Position numbers and translations under genes: made by a program
The notes under the pieces: model-generated
The model's input: the letters and a program-made list of their open reading frames with translations, nothing else
Told to the model about the DNA's origin: nothing
Database searches by the model: none
DNA from: UA16 sp042095135
Lineage (GTDB): Bacteria > Bacteroidota > Bacteroidia > Flavobacteriales_D > Sanyastnellaceae
Direction: 5' to 3'
Assembly: GCA_042095135.1 (NCBI GenBank)
Contig: JBELBV010000002.1
Coordinates: 1-64,000, forward strand
DNA: 64,000 bases
Part shown: positions 51,172 to 60,729 of the stretch, one piece after another
Layout of the letters: each line of letters opens with the position of its first letter
How positions within the stretch are numbered: the stretch's first letter is position 1

Positions 51172-52884
51172 TTAGAGGCCAATGGCATCACGCATGTTGC
51201 GGAATTCCAAATCCTTTTCAGCCTTCTTGCGCAAGTTCGGATCCTTGGCCAACGCCTCGCCTAAGTGCTTCTTGACGCCCGCTGAGTCATTCAATCGTGC
51301 ACATGCTACTGCCATGACGTAGCTCGCTACTGGGCTATCGTCGTTGGCATTCTCGAGTGCTGTCTTCGCTCCAGCAGCATCGCCGTTGAGCATCTTGGCC
51401 AACGCAACATTCACGGTACTCACACGGCCCATGTTGGAGATGGCTGAAGCGTAGTCGCCTTTCTGGATGAGGATGATGCCTTTGTTGTAGCCCACTTCAG
51501 GACCGGCACCTGCGGCTTCGTTCAACAACTTCATCGCACCGTCCATGTCACCATCCTGGCGTGTCAACGCCGCCACGTTGTTGAGTACGGCCTTGTTGCG
51601 CTCCAACTCAAGCGCTTGCTGGAATACCTCCCACGCCTGGTTCATCCGGCCCATTTGAGCCAAGCACCATCCGGCGTTGTTGTATCCACGGAAGTCGTCG
51701 GCGTGCACGCGTGCAGCGCTCTGGTAGATGGTCAACTTGTCGTTGAGGTCTTGGAACAAGGTTGCAGCGTACAGCAACTCGTCCGCCGTCATTGAATCCG
51801 GCATGCTCATGCAGTACTCCATCAATTCCTCGTCGGTATACCCTTCAACGTCATAAGAGACTACCACCTGTGAGCGGCGCAGAGCGGGCAGGATTTCCTT
51901 TTCAATCTCCTTGTACGTCTTGGCGATGTTTCGGATTTCCTCCTCACGCTTGTTTTTGTCCGAGTACATCTCAAGCACGCGCAAGATCAAGTTCTTGTCT
52001 TCGATGTCGGACGCCTGCATCAATGACTTGAATCCCTGCCAGTCTTCTCCCTTCGGCACCAAGTCGTAGAATGCATCGTCCGCAGTCAACTTCTTGCGCT
52101 TCATCTCGCGGGTCATGGACGCGGCAGCAGAATTTGCACGATCGCTCGCTAAGTCTTCGTTCAATGTGATCTCACCTTCAGGAGAAGCGTAGGACTCAAT
52201 GCGCGCTCCGGTGATGGTTACGCTATCGGCGTCAACTGAGAGTTGAATCAAGTCCTTCAGGGTTTTCCAGTCTTCGTCGCGCAATTCGCTTGAACGCACC
52301 GATGATGAATTCACGCTGTAGTTCACCGTAACCTCCTCTGTATAGGAAATCACACGCTGGAAGTTGTCCTCCACGGGAATGAATTGATCGTCCGATTGCA
52401 CCCACAGTGGTGTCGTGATGACACCTGCTCCCACCACGAATGGGGCAAACGTCGCACTCTTGTTGCCTTGCGAACCGGAGATGACAACGGCCAATTCAGC
52501 CGTGTCTTCCATGGCAGGATCGAAAGGAACCGACGAAGAATAAGAGAATGACTTGCCTGCTTCGAATGGTACAACTGTGAAGTTGCCGGCGGCATCCTCA
52601 CCTTGGAATCCTTCGCTGTCGAATGATGCGCTTCCGCCTTCCCAGGTCAAAACCGGAGTAGCTTCGATGCTGACCTTCTTACCGAAGTACTTTGCTGGGA
52701 ATCGACCAGTCACTTCCAATTCAACTTGGTCGCCACGGAGAATAAGGGGCTCTGGAGAAGCTTCGAGGCCCATGGCTTCGATTTCTTTTTCCATGCTGCC
52801 CAATCCGGCGCAGCCCGCTAAAAACAAAAGAGTAGCAAAGAGGCCTGCAAAGGTCCACTTGCTTGGGTTGGTGTAACAGTTCAT
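51172..52884 (-). CDS. TPR lipoprotein with OmpA-like central segment
   Basis: A lipoprotein of 570 aa with lipobox LAGC (cleavage before C25). The N-terminal part (about 45-225) looks like beta sandwiches (PEPLILRGDQVELEVTGRFP). The middle (about 226-275) has ESYASPEGEITLNEDLASDRANSA, which follows the OmpA-C spacing of motif residues but lacks the Asp that binds peptidoglycan. The C-terminal part (about 360-570) has tandem TPR repeats (YNNAGWCLAQMGRMNQAWEVF). Similar proteins are widespread in Bacteroidota with no settled role. It has its own -7 element and a strong terminator. Confidence 0.85.
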   Translation of the reverse strand: MNCYTNPSKWTFAGLFATLLFLAGCAGLGSMEKEIEAMGLEASPEPLILRGDQVELEVTGRFPAKYFGKKVSIEATPVLTWEGGSASFDSEGFQGEDAAGNFTVVPFEAGKSFSYSSSVPFDPAMEDTAELAVVISGSQGNKSATFAPFVVGAGVITTPLWVQSDDQFIPVEDNFQRVISYTEEVTVNYSVNSSSVRSSELRDEDWKTLKDLIQLSVDADSVTITGARIESYASPEGEITLNEDLASDRANSAAASMTREMKRKKLTADDAFYDLVPKGEDWQGFKSLMQASDIEDKNLILRVLEMYSDKNKREEEIRNIAKTYKEIEKEILPALRRSQVVVSYDVEGYTDEELMEYCMSMPDSMTADELLYAATLFQDLNDKLTIYQSAARVHADDFRGYNNAGWCLAQMGRMNQAWEVFQQALELERNKAVLNNVAALTRQDGDMDGAMKLLNEAAGAGPEVGYNKGIILIQKGDYASAISNMGRVSTVNVALAKMLNGDAAGAKTALENANDDSPVASYVMAVACARLNDSAGVKKHLGEALAKDPNLRKKAEKDLEFRNMRDAIGL

Positions 52885-52912
52885 ACTTTATTGTGAATCT
52901 TCAAATTCGTGA

Positions 52913-52920
52913 CAAAACTA
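52913..52920 (-). promoter_or_regulatory. -7 element of the TPR lipoprotein gene
   Basis: TAGTTTTG on the minus strand fully matches TAnnTTTG, 28 bases before the ATG at 52884. The -33 region has TGA rather than TTG. Confidence 0.5.
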
Positions 52921-52938
52921 CGGAATCTCCGCACATCC

Positions 52939-53892
52939 TCAGCTATTTACAACGCCCATCGAGGCAAACTTTCGAATGCGTTGGTCAATCCGCTTATCCG
53001 CATCCATCGGAACCAACTTGTTGAGGTGCTTTTTAATTTCCTTTTTGACCTGCGCAAACATGGCTTCCCGGTCGGCGTGAGCGCCACCAAGCGGCTCTGG
53101 GATGATACCATCCACAAGGCCCAATTCCTGCATGTCTGTACCGGTCAATTTCAATGCTTCTGCGGCTTCCATCTTGTGGTCCCAATTGCGCCACAAAATG
53201 GACGAGCACGACTCAGGGCTGATGACCGAATACCAGGTGTTCTCCAACATCAAGACGCGGTCGCCGATGCCGATACCCAGAGCACCGCCGGATGCTCCCT
53301 CACCGATGACGATGCAGATGACCGGCACGCGCAATTGGCACATTTCAATCAAATTGCGGGCAATCGCCTCGCCCTGTCCGCGCTCTTCAGCCTCCAAACC
53401 GGGAAAAGCGCCTGGGGTGTCAATCAAGGTCACGATGGGGCGGTTGAATTTCTCCGCCAGCTTCATCAAGCGCAACGCTTTGCGGTAGCCTTCGGGGTTG
53501 GCCATGCCGAAGTTGCGGTACTGCCGCATCTTCGTGTTGACACCCTTTTGCTGCCCTATAAACATGACGCTCTGGCCGTCGATGAATCCAAATCCACCCA
53601 CCATGGCCTTGTCGTCCTTAACCGTGCGGTCGCCATGGAGTTCCATGAAATTGCCCTCGGTCAATGCCTCGATGTAATTCAAGGTGTATGGACGGTCGGG
53701 ATGACGGCTCACTTGGACGCGCTGCCACGGCGTCAGATTGGAATAAACCTGTTCAGTGACTTCGCGGATTTTGCTTTCCAAATCCTGGGAGAGCGACTCC
53801 ATATCGACGTCGCTCTGTTCTTGCAAGTCCCGTGCCTGCGTGAGCTGCTCGCGCAGCTGACGAATGGGCTCTTCAAATTCCAAGTAGTTCAT
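52939..53892 (-). CDS. accA: Acetyl-CoA carboxylase carboxyltransferase subunit alpha
   Basis: The alpha half of the carboxyltransferase that makes malonyl-CoA for fatty acid synthesis (317 aa). Landmarks are ELHGDRTVKDDKAMVGG, TLIDTPGAFPGLEAEERGQGEAIA and the oxyanion-forming GEGASGGALGIG. The ATG at 53892 (MNYLEFEEPI) gives the normal start. It lies 60 bases behind rdgB; the partner accD is not in the window. Confidence 0.98.
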   Translation of the reverse strand: MNYLEFEEPIRQLREQLTQARDLQEQSDVDMESLSQDLESKIREVTEQVYSNLTPWQRVQVSRHPDRPYTLNYIEALTEGNFMELHGDRTVKDDKAMVGGFGFIDGQSVMFIGQQKGVNTKMRQYRNFGMANPEGYRKALRLMKLAEKFNRPIVTLIDTPGAFPGLEAEERGQGEAIARNLIEMCQLRVPVICIVIGEGASGGALGIGIGDRVLMLENTWYSVISPESCSSILWRNWDHKMEAAEALKLTGTDMQELGLVDGIIPEPLGGAHADREAMFAQVKKEIKKHLNKLVPMDADKRIDQRIRKFASMGVVNS

Positions 53893-53952
53893 GCATGGAA
53901 GGTTTTGCAAGAACAAAGATGCAACAACTTTTTAAGCCGAAGGCATCCGGAT

Positions 53953-54552
53953 TTATTGGCTTGCTAACAAGGTCTCCACCATTCGCCGCACTGCAATTCC
54001 GCGGTGGCTGACGGCGTTTTTTTCGACGGGACTCATCTCGGCAAACGTTCGGGTCTCTCCTGCCGGAATGAACACCGGATCGTAACCGAATCCATCGGCA
54101 CCGCTTCGCTCCGCAGCAATGCGCCCTTTGCAGACGCCTTCGACTCGTTCTACCACTCCGCTGCGCACGAGGCAGATTGACGTTCGGAATTGTGCCTCAC
54201 GGTGCTCGGTATGGCCGAGTTCCTCCAACAGCTTGGCCATGTTTTGTGCCGCATCGGCATTTTCTCCAGCATACCTCGCAGTGCGCACTCCCGGCTTGCC
54301 GCTCAACGCATCTACTTCAAGGCCGGTATCGTCAGCAAAACAATCCATTCCATAGTGCTCCACAACGTGCATTGCTTTGATGCGCGCGTTGCCTTCAAGC
54401 GTTTCCGCGGTTTCGGGAATGGCTTCGTGGCACCCAATGTCGGTGAGGGTCTTGATGATGTACGTATCCCCGAGCATTTGCTGCACCTCTCGAGCCTTAT
54501 TGGGGTTGTGGGTGGCAAACACCAGCACAGGTTTTTCTGCGGAATTCTTCAT
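53953..54552 (-). CDS. rdgB: XTP/dITP diphosphatase (RdgB/HAM1)
   Basis: A house-cleaning nucleotidase (199 aa) that removes ITP, dITP and XTP from the pool. Motifs are VFATHNPNKAREV at the start, FADDTGLEVDALSGKPGV in the middle and GFGYDPVF toward the end, plus SHRGIAV. The ATG at 54552 gives a four-base ATGA overlap with menE, as with the other genes of the unit; an ATG at 54570 would overlap by 22. Confidence 0.96.
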   Translation of the reverse strand: MKNSAEKPVLVFATHNPNKAREVQQMLGDTYIIKTLTDIGCHEAIPETAETLEGNARIKAMHVVEHYGMDCFADDTGLEVDALSGKPGVRTARYAGENADAAQNMAKLLEELGHTEHREAQFRTSICLVRSGVVERVEGVCKGRIAAERSGADGFGYDPVFIPAGETRTFAEMSPVEKNAVSHRGIAVRRMVETLLASQ

Positions 54553-55586
54553 GTTCGTGGTCGTTTCCATTTGCCACTCGCGGTGGTTTCAAGCGGCAGC
54601 CATTCAATGCGCTTCGGGGCGTGGTGTGGCCGCAAGTTCGTTCGCGCCCACGCGGTGATGCGTTCTCTTTCCTCGCCGGCATCGGCGGGTTCGCATGCTG
54701 CATGAATCCGAAGAACGAGCGCCTGTCCCCACTGCGCGTGAGGTTCGCCATAGCACTTGACCGGCGCTTCGATGATGCAGGCCAGCTCACGCTCGACCGC
54801 TGCGGGATGGATTTTTATGCCCCCTGAGTTGATCACATCATCCAATCGACCGAGCCAACGGAACGAATGCGCGCTCCGCACATCGACGGCATCATTGGTT
54901 TGGAGCGTTCGACCGTCCGGACCCACAATGCACAGGGCGTTCTGGTCATCTGTTGAAACGGCAAATCCGGGAAGGCATACAAAGGCCTCCTCCTGCTTCG
55001 GGTGCAGTTGCCGCACCGCAAAATGGCTGATGGTTTCCGTCATGCCGAACCCTTCATAGACCGCCGGACCGCCCTGGATTCCTTTCAGCCAATCGATCGG
55101 GGCTTGGCCACCTCCTACGAGCAATTGCTTGCAACTCGCCCATTCGTTCGGGCAAGCTTGCTGCCACGCCTGTGCCTGTGCTGGGGTCAAAGCGGTAAAT
55201 TCAAGTTCGGATCCCAAATGCGGGGTCGCTTGGGGCTGGACTGCAGTCAGGTTCCATCCGCCCACATCTGCACGCACTACCATCATCATGCCCCCGATGA
55301 ATTGAACTGGCATAGCCAATCCCGCTCGCGTGCCGGGCACCAATCCAAAGTAGGCAATCGTACGACGAGCGCTTTCCGCCATGTCGGCCTTGGTGTGCGA
55401 TAGCGGTCGAGGATCGCCTGTGGAACCCGAAGTATGGACATCGACGGTCTTCGATTCCCCCCACCACCGCTCTAGAAAATCCACAATGGAAGCTTGCCAG
55501 GGTGCTTGCACCGCGCTGCGCATGGCCCCCAAAGACTCGAGCCGCAACGGCCAAGTGCGGCCGGCAAATGTCAGCGTCCCACTCAT
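54549..55586 (-). CDS. menE: o-Succinylbenzoate-CoA ligase
   Basis: An acyl-CoA synthetase (345 aa) that activates o-succinylbenzoate with CoA and ATP. It is the compact Bacteroidota form, lacking about 100 N-terminal residues of the E. coli enzyme. The phosphate-binding loop is HTSGSTGDPRPLSH, A5 is YEGFGMTETISHF, and the hinge region has WLGRLDDVINSGGIKI. The final Lys region is TASGKWKR. The ATG at 55586 overlaps menC by ATGA; a longer frame to 55619 would overlap by 37 bases. Confidence 0.93.
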   Translation of the reverse strand: MSGTLTFAGRTWPLRLESLGAMRSAVQAPWQASIVDFLERWWGESKTVDVHTSGSTGDPRPLSHTKADMAESARRTIAYFGLVPGTRAGLAMPVQFIGGMMMVVRADVGGWNLTAVQPQATPHLGSELEFTALTPAQAQAWQQACPNEWASCKQLLVGGGQAPIDWLKGIQGGPAVYEGFGMTETISHFAVRQLHPKQEEAFVCLPGFAVSTDDQNALCIVGPDGRTLQTNDAVDVRSAHSFRWLGRLDDVINSGGIKIHPAAVERELACIIEAPVKCYGEPHAQWGQALVLRIHAACEPADAGEERERITAWARTNLRPHHAPKRIEWLPLETTASGKWKRPRT

Positions 55587-56671
55587 CCCGGGGAGAAAAA
55601 TTCGGTCAGGTTGGGCCATTGGCCGCCTGGGTGGTTGATCAATTGACCGCCCTGCACTTCAAGCGATCCAGCTACGTTGTTAGTGAATAGTCCGCCGGTT
55701 CCCAGTCCTTGTAACATCAACGGATGTTCGGTTCGGACGCCGTTCTTCGCCCATTGCGCGATGGCGTACAAGCCGAGGTTGGATTCCAAGGCCGAGGTTG
55801 CCCACCACCCCATTCCGCGTTCTTCAGCGAGGTCCACCCAATCCTGACTTTCGGCAAAACCGCCCAGCAAGCTGGGTTTTAAAATGACAAACTGCGGCCG
55901 GATGGCATCGAGCAGCGCTGCTTTGCGCTCACGACCACGCACACCAATGAGCGATTCATCCAAAGCGACGGGGATGGGTGAGCTGTCGCACAGTGCCGAC
56001 AATCCCCTCACATCGGACGGATGCAATGGCTGCTCAATCGAGTGAAAATCCAATTCAGCCAAGGCCTCCAGCTTTTGCAGGGGCGTCCATCCGGACTCAG
56101 CCTTGGAAAAGGCCCCGTTGGCGTCGGTACGCAACACGACTTCAGGGCCGGCTTCTTCACGCAAGGCGCTCAGCCATTCCAGTTCGGCATCAAAAGGCAA
56201 GGTTCCCACCTTCATCTTCAGGGTGGTGAATCCGCGGCTCAACAAATGCTTTGCCTGGGCCATCATGTCCTCGGCGCCTGCCATCCAAATCAATCCGTTG
56301 ATGTCAATCGGCGATTTACCCTCGGCAAACGATCCTGGAAAGAAACCCAGTTCATGGCCATTGCGCAGGCCATTCAGCGCCATTTCGAAGGCAAACTGAA
56401 CCGCCGGAAGCGACTCCGGAATCTCCTCTGCATGCTGCGGCGGATGCACTTGAGCCTTGGAGAGGAAGGCTTCGATAGCGGCTGGCTCGTCCAGGCTCAA
56501 TCCCGGGATGATGCTGCATTCGCCCCACCCTTGACGACCGTTTTCGTCGGTCAACTTTATGAACCAAGAAGGCTTGTGGTTCAACGTGTCCCGGGACGTT
56601 TTGGCGGGGCGATTGAACGCGAGGTTCCAAGGGAACACGTCGACCTGGGTTATTCGAGGTCGTGCGGTCAT
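55583..56671 (-). CDS. menC: o-Succinylbenzoate synthase
   Basis: An enolase-superfamily dehydratase (362 aa) forming o-succinylbenzoate from SHCHC. The KxK motif LKMKV, the metal ligands in RTDANGAF, IEQP and ALDES, and the second catalytic Lys in ILKPSLLGG are all present. Some enzymes of this family also racemise N-acylamino acids, but the gene's place in the men operon settles the role. ATGA overlaps exist on both sides (menA and menE). Confidence 0.94.
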   Translation of the reverse strand: MTARPRITQVDVFPWNLAFNRPAKTSRDTLNHKPSWFIKLTDENGRQGWGECSIIPGLSLDEPAAIEAFLSKAQVHPPQHAEEIPESLPAVQFAFEMALNGLRNGHELGFFPGSFAEGKSPIDINGLIWMAGAEDMMAQAKHLLSRGFTTLKMKVGTLPFDAELEWLSALREEAGPEVVLRTDANGAFSKAESGWTPLQKLEALAELDFHSIEQPLHPSDVRGLSALCDSSPIPVALDESLIGVRGRERKAALLDAIRPQFVILKPSLLGGFAESQDWVDLAEERGMGWWATSALESNLGLYAIAQWAKNGVRTEHPLMLQGLGTGGLFTNNVAGSLEVQGGQLINHPGGQWPNLTEFFSPG

Positions 56672-57606
56672 GCGGCACCTCCTGTTTGAGCCAACAAAAT
56701 GAAGAGAGCCGCCACCGCTGTGGACAGAGCGATGCGCTTCAATTCAGGATCCAACGCCGCCGGGTCTTCGCAGCGCCACACCCGCCAAGCGTGCGTGAAG
56801 TGGAAGGCATTGATAATGGCGATCCACCCCATTCCTCGCCACTGGCCGGGTTCCACCGCCAAGGCAAATATCCACCAAGCGGCCCAGCCGATTGCAAAGC
56901 ACAAGCCATGGTACACCTTGGCCCGCTCCCACCCCAAAGCCACCACAACGGTGCGCTTTCCAGCTTCTTCGTCCTTTTTGTGGTCACGCATGTTGTTCAA
57001 GTTCAACACGGCCGTACTCATCAGTCCGGACCACGTCCCCGGCAATAGCCAGGCGCTGTCCCATTCACCGGCCAGCAAAAACGCCGTTCCCCCAACACCG
57101 ACCCACCCGAAAAACACGAGCACCATCAGGTCTCCGAGTCCACGGTAGCCGTACGGATTTGTGCCCGCCGTGTAGCGATAGGCCGCGGCGATGGCCAGCA
57201 CCCCCAGCCCCACCATGACCAACGCCTCAATCAATAGCGCGGTGCCCCAAAACGCCGCACCCACCGAAGCAAGACCGCAGCCGAACGCCAGCACTCCCAA
57301 TCCCACTATTGCGCGCTTCATGACGGCGGGTGAAAGCTGGCCGGAGGCCACCATGCGATCGATTCGTTCCGCCCCATCGGCGCCGTTTTCATGGTCGCCC
57401 AGGTCGTTGGCCCAATTGCTCAACACTTGTAACAAAACGACGGTCAGCAAGATCAATCCAAAGACGGTCCAAAACCCTTCGGTCCTTTCCTGTCCAGCAA
57501 AGGCCCGTGGATACGCGACCGCAGCACCGACCATAACGCATGCCGAGGCCAGCGGAAGCGTCCGCAGTCGAGAGGCGAGTAAGAAAGCTTGGGTTGTTCC
57601 GGGCAA
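56668..57606 (-). CDS. menA: 1,4-Dihydroxy-2-naphthoate polyprenyltransferase
   Basis: A UbiA-family membrane prenyltransferase (312 aa) that attaches the polyprenyl tail to DHNA at the inner membrane. The first Asp-rich motif is NDLGDHENGADG and the second is NNMRDHKKDEEAG; eight or nine membrane helices can be counted between and after them. It lies eight bases behind menD and overlaps menC by four. Confidence 0.95.
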   Translation of the reverse strand: MPGTTQAFLLASRLRTLPLASACVMVGAAVAYPRAFAGQERTEGFWTVFGLILLTVVLLQVLSNWANDLGDHENGADGAERIDRMVASGQLSPAVMKRAIVGLGVLAFGCGLASVGAAFWGTALLIEALVMVGLGVLAIAAAYRYTAGTNPYGYRGLGDLMVLVFFGWVGVGGTAFLLAGEWDSAWLLPGTWSGLMSTAVLNLNNMRDHKKDEEAGKRTVVVALGWERAKVYHGLCFAIGWAAWWIFALAVEPGQWRGMGWIAIINAFHFTHAWRVWRCEDPAALDPELKRIALSTAVAALFILLAQTGGAA

Positions 57607-57613
57607 AGCAGGC

Positions 57614-59278
57614 TTATTCTGAAAGTTGAATGCGTTTCATGGCCTCGGAAATCGCGTCCAACTTGGACGCCAAAAACGCCGCCGAAGCCGCACCGGGCGT
57701 TTGAATTTCTAACAACACCGGCGCCTCATTGTTGAGCCACGACGCAAAGGCCGTGCTCAAGGAATCCCAATCCGTCGCACATGCATAACCAAGGCCGAGC
57801 TGCTGCGCACTTGCCGATACGTCAGCGGCAAAACCCGACTCGAAGTGCGCTTCGAGCAGGCCGATTTCCTCAGGTCCTTTCAGCCACCGAAAAATATTTC
57901 CTCCACCGTTGTTGATGACAATGATTTTCAGCAGCTCCGGACGCGGATTCACGTGCAAGCCGTTGACATCGTACAACCAAGCTGCGTCTCCCGTAATCAG
58001 AACCGTGCGGTCCGCCGGGTTCTTCAGGGCATCCCCCACCGCTGTGCTCAAGCACCCGTCGATACCGGCCACACCGCGGTTGGCATGGAGTGCATTTCCA
58101 TTCCATTCAAACCACTGCGCGTAACGCGCCGAGGTGGAGTTGGCAAAGTGAATCCGGCTCTTCTCCGGCATGTGGGCCGCGAGCCATCGGTACACCTCGT
58201 AATCCACCCATTCGTTGCCATGCGTCGCCACATCAGCCAATTCAAGCTGTGACTTCCGTACGGACCAGGCTTGGGCATAGGCATTGATCGCAGGTGCAGC
58301 TTCCATCAATTCGGCAAGGCCATTAGCAGGTGAAGTCTTCCAGCGGTTCACCGGCGATTCAAACATATCCCAGCTGAGGGTCTCTGTGCCGATGTGGTAA
58401 TGTGGCGCTTTCCAGCTCCGGAGTTGTGCCCGGAATGCTTTGTCCATTGGGGGCAGTCCGACCGTAATAACGGCCTGCGGAGCCAAAGACGCTCCGCACG
58501 CTTCGTCCCACCCGCACATCCAGCGCATGGTGCTGCTTTCAGCGTCAGCTTGAGTGCAGGCAAAGGCGTCAACCACCAGTGCAAACCGCTCCTCCAAGGC
58601 CCGCACAATGGCTACTTCCAATTGGCCTTCGCCCAGAGAACCCACGTGAACCAAAATTCGCGGATCGTGGCAGCTCAATGCATCCAACAACCCCTCGGGC
58701 ATGGGCATTTCTTCGTCTGAGAAAGCAGGCACATCGGGGGAAGATGCTGTCGCCTGAACCGTTCCATACAGAGGCTCCTCAAACGGGATATTGACGTGGA
58801 CAGGGCCCTTTGCCGCAGCCGACCAGGCTGCCAAGGCCTGCCGCTCGATATCGACTGCACCCTGAGTTGCCTCGTCGACTTCTAAGGATAAGACGGTGTG
58901 GGCCGCGAATACATTCGTCTGGTGCACAAACTGTCCGGGGCCAGTGGGCCGCGAAGTGACCGATCGATCGGCCGTTACGCTCAGCAATGGGATACCGCTG
59001 AAGTACGCCTCCGCCAATGCCGGACCGTGATTGATGGCCGCGGTACCCGAGGTGCTGACCACTGCAGCGGGCAGGTTCGTTGACAAGGCCATCCCAAGGG
59101 CCATGTGGGCCGCAGAGCGCTCGTCCAGCGCCGTGACCAACCGAATTTCAGGATGGGCGTTGGCCGCAATGATCAAGGGCGCATTGCGAGAACCCGGCGA
59201 AACGACCACGTCCCGAAGGCCGCATGCCACCCACGTTTTCAATAAAACGGATGCCCCGAGGTGGTCGGTCGTTAACAT
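57614..59278 (-). CDS. menD: SEPHCHC synthase (MenD)
   Basis: A thiamine-diphosphate enzyme (554 aa) that adds 2-oxoglutarate-derived succinic semialdehyde to isochorismate. The N-terminal domain has VVSPGSRNAPL and the cofactor-activating Glu in ALDERSAAHMA. The ThDP-binding region is GDAAWLYDVNGL followed by VINNGGGNIF. Length and start are normal. It follows menF by 26 bases. Confidence 0.96.
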   Translation of the reverse strand: MLTTDHLGASVLLKTWVACGLRDVVVSPGSRNAPLIIAANAHPEIRLVTALDERSAAHMALGMALSTNLPAAVVSTSGTAAINHGPALAEAYFSGIPLLSVTADRSVTSRPTGPGQFVHQTNVFAAHTVLSLEVDEATQGAVDIERQALAAWSAAAKGPVHVNIPFEEPLYGTVQATASSPDVPAFSDEEMPMPEGLLDALSCHDPRILVHVGSLGEGQLEVAIVRALEERFALVVDAFACTQADAESSTMRWMCGWDEACGASLAPQAVITVGLPPMDKAFRAQLRSWKAPHYHIGTETLSWDMFESPVNRWKTSPANGLAELMEAAPAINAYAQAWSVRKSQLELADVATHGNEWVDYEVYRWLAAHMPEKSRIHFANSTSARYAQWFEWNGNALHANRGVAGIDGCLSTAVGDALKNPADRTVLITGDAAWLYDVNGLHVNPRPELLKIIVINNGGGNIFRWLKGPEEIGLLEAHFESGFAADVSASAQQLGLGYACATDWDSLSTAFASWLNNEAPVLLEIQTPGAASAAFLASKLDAISEAMKRIQLSE

Positions 59279-59304
59279 GCCGCAAAGGTACGGCGCGATT
59301 TCAG

Positions 59305-60279
59305 CTATTGCGCGGCGATGCCAGCCAGGATGGATTCAATCTTATCGCGGGTCTCGTTCCACTCTTTCGACGGATCGGAGCCCTCAACAATTCCTCCGCC
59401 GGCAAACAAGCGAAAGCCATTTGCAAAACACTGCATACACCTCAGGTTAACATAAAACGCCGCCCGGTCGCCTTCAATGGTCCCCAAGAAACCCGTGTAA
59501 TACCGGCGTTCGCCGGATTCATGATTGGCAATGAAATCCAGTGCTTTGTCTCGAGGGGTTCCTCCAACCGCCGGTGTGGGGTGCAAGGCATCCAACCAAA
59601 AGTCCACATCCTCTTCTGAACGAAATGTGATGTTGGATTGCAAGTGCTGAAGGGAGCCATAGGCCATGGACTTGGGTTCGCTGATGCGCACATCGGAAGC
59701 GTTTCGGCCGCGAAGATTCTGCTCAATGAAATCCGCAACCAGTGCTTGTTCGTGGCGCTCTTTATCCGTCCAATTGCGCTGCGAGTCTGCTTTGGTACCC
59801 GCCAAGGCGGTCGTTTCAAACTGCTCTCCTGCTCGGACGAGCAACACCTCAGGCGTAGCTCCAATCCACACCCCGGCTGAGGGATGTACAAACAAAAAGA
59901 CAAACGCATCGGGATAGGCCGCACATTTCGCCTGAAAGACCTCTTCTGGCGTCCGGTTGGTCTCCCAGAACTCGGAGCGGCTCACCACCACTTTTTCCAA
60001 CGCGCCAGCTTCGATGGCTTTTAGGGCCTGCTGGACCGTCTGCTCGTGCTCCTGTTGACTTGCCCCCTCGCAGGATCCTTCTGGAAGCGCAGCGACGGTG
60101 CCGGGCATCGGAAACTCAGCAACAACCATGCGGCCTTTCAGTCGCAGCGAAGGGCATCCCGGAGCCTTTTGAAACGGAGCGAACCGAAAGATCACATCGC
60201 CTTCTTCGGCCAATTCCAGCCGGTTCACGTGCTCTTCACCCGGTCGCCGCCACCATATTTCCCCCGCTTGTTCGCTCAA
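59305..60279 (-). CDS. menF: Isochorismate synthase
   Basis: A chorismate-binding enzyme (324 aa) that converts chorismate to isochorismate, the first step toward menaquinone. It is shorter than E. coli MenF (about 430 aa), which is usual in Bacteroidota. Visible are KVVVSRSEFWE, ALAGTKADSQRNW, the conserved LHPTPAVGGTPRDKA and YTGFLGTIEGDRAAFYVNLR. The gene lies one base behind the thioesterase gene. Confidence 0.94.
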   Translation of the reverse strand: MSEQAGEIWWRRPGEEHVNRLELAEEGDVIFRFAPFQKAPGCPSLRLKGRMVVAEFPMPGTVAALPEGSCEGASQQEHEQTVQQALKAIEAGALEKVVVSRSEFWETNRTPEEVFQAKCAAYPDAFVFLFVHPSAGVWIGATPEVLLVRAGEQFETTALAGTKADSQRNWTDKERHEQALVADFIEQNLRGRNASDVRISEPKSMAYGSLQHLQSNITFRSEEDVDFWLDALHPTPAVGGTPRDKALDFIANHESGERRYYTGFLGTIEGDRAAFYVNLRCMQCFANGFRLFAGGGIVEGSDPSKEWNETRDKIESILAGIAAQ

Positions 60280-60280
60280 T

Positions 60281-60709
60281 TTATCCTTGATTTGGCTTGT
60301 TGATGATCATGACCGTGAGTCGGCTGGTGCAAACCAAGCGCTCATGCTCATCGCGAATGTCAATGGACCATACGTGCATCTTTCCCCCTTTGTGGACCAG
60401 ATTCGCCACGCCGTAGACCCAACCGCTGCGCACACTGCGCATGTGGTTCGCATTGACTTCAACGCCGACGGCTGCTTTGTTCTGGTCAGCCACCAAATAA
60501 TGAGACCCGACCGAACCGAGCGTTTCGGCGAGGACAACACTTGCTCCACCGTGCAATAAGCCATACGGCTGGTGCGTCCGGTGATCTACTGGCAGCCGCC
60601 CCTTGACCTGTTCTCCATTCACTTCGAGCACCTCCAATCCAATGGCATCGGCAATGGTGGGCACACCACGCAGGTCGTTTGATTTGGCGTCCATTTCAGA
60701 GGGATTCAA
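60281..60709 (-). CDS. menI: Hotdog-fold thioesterase, probable DHNA-CoA thioesterase
   Basis: A PaaI/MenI-type hotdog thioesterase (142 aa) with the catalytic segment LLHGGASVVLAETLGS (the Glu is the expected base). Its place at the head of the men operon makes hydrolysis of 1,4-dihydroxy-2-naphthoyl-CoA the likely job; this is inference from context. The start may be the ATG at 60709 or the one at 60694 (MDAKSNDL). It is divergent from the response regulator with only 20 bases between. Confidence 0.85.
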   Translation of the reverse strand: MNPSEMDAKSNDLRGVPTIADAIGLEVLEVNGEQVKGRLPVDHRTHQPYGLLHGGASVVLAETLGSVGSHYLVADQNKAAVGVEVNANHMRSVRSGWVYGVANLVHKGGKMHVWSIDIRDEHERLVCTSRLTVMIINKPNQG

Positions 60710-60729
60710 TTTCGACCGAAATTTACGCC

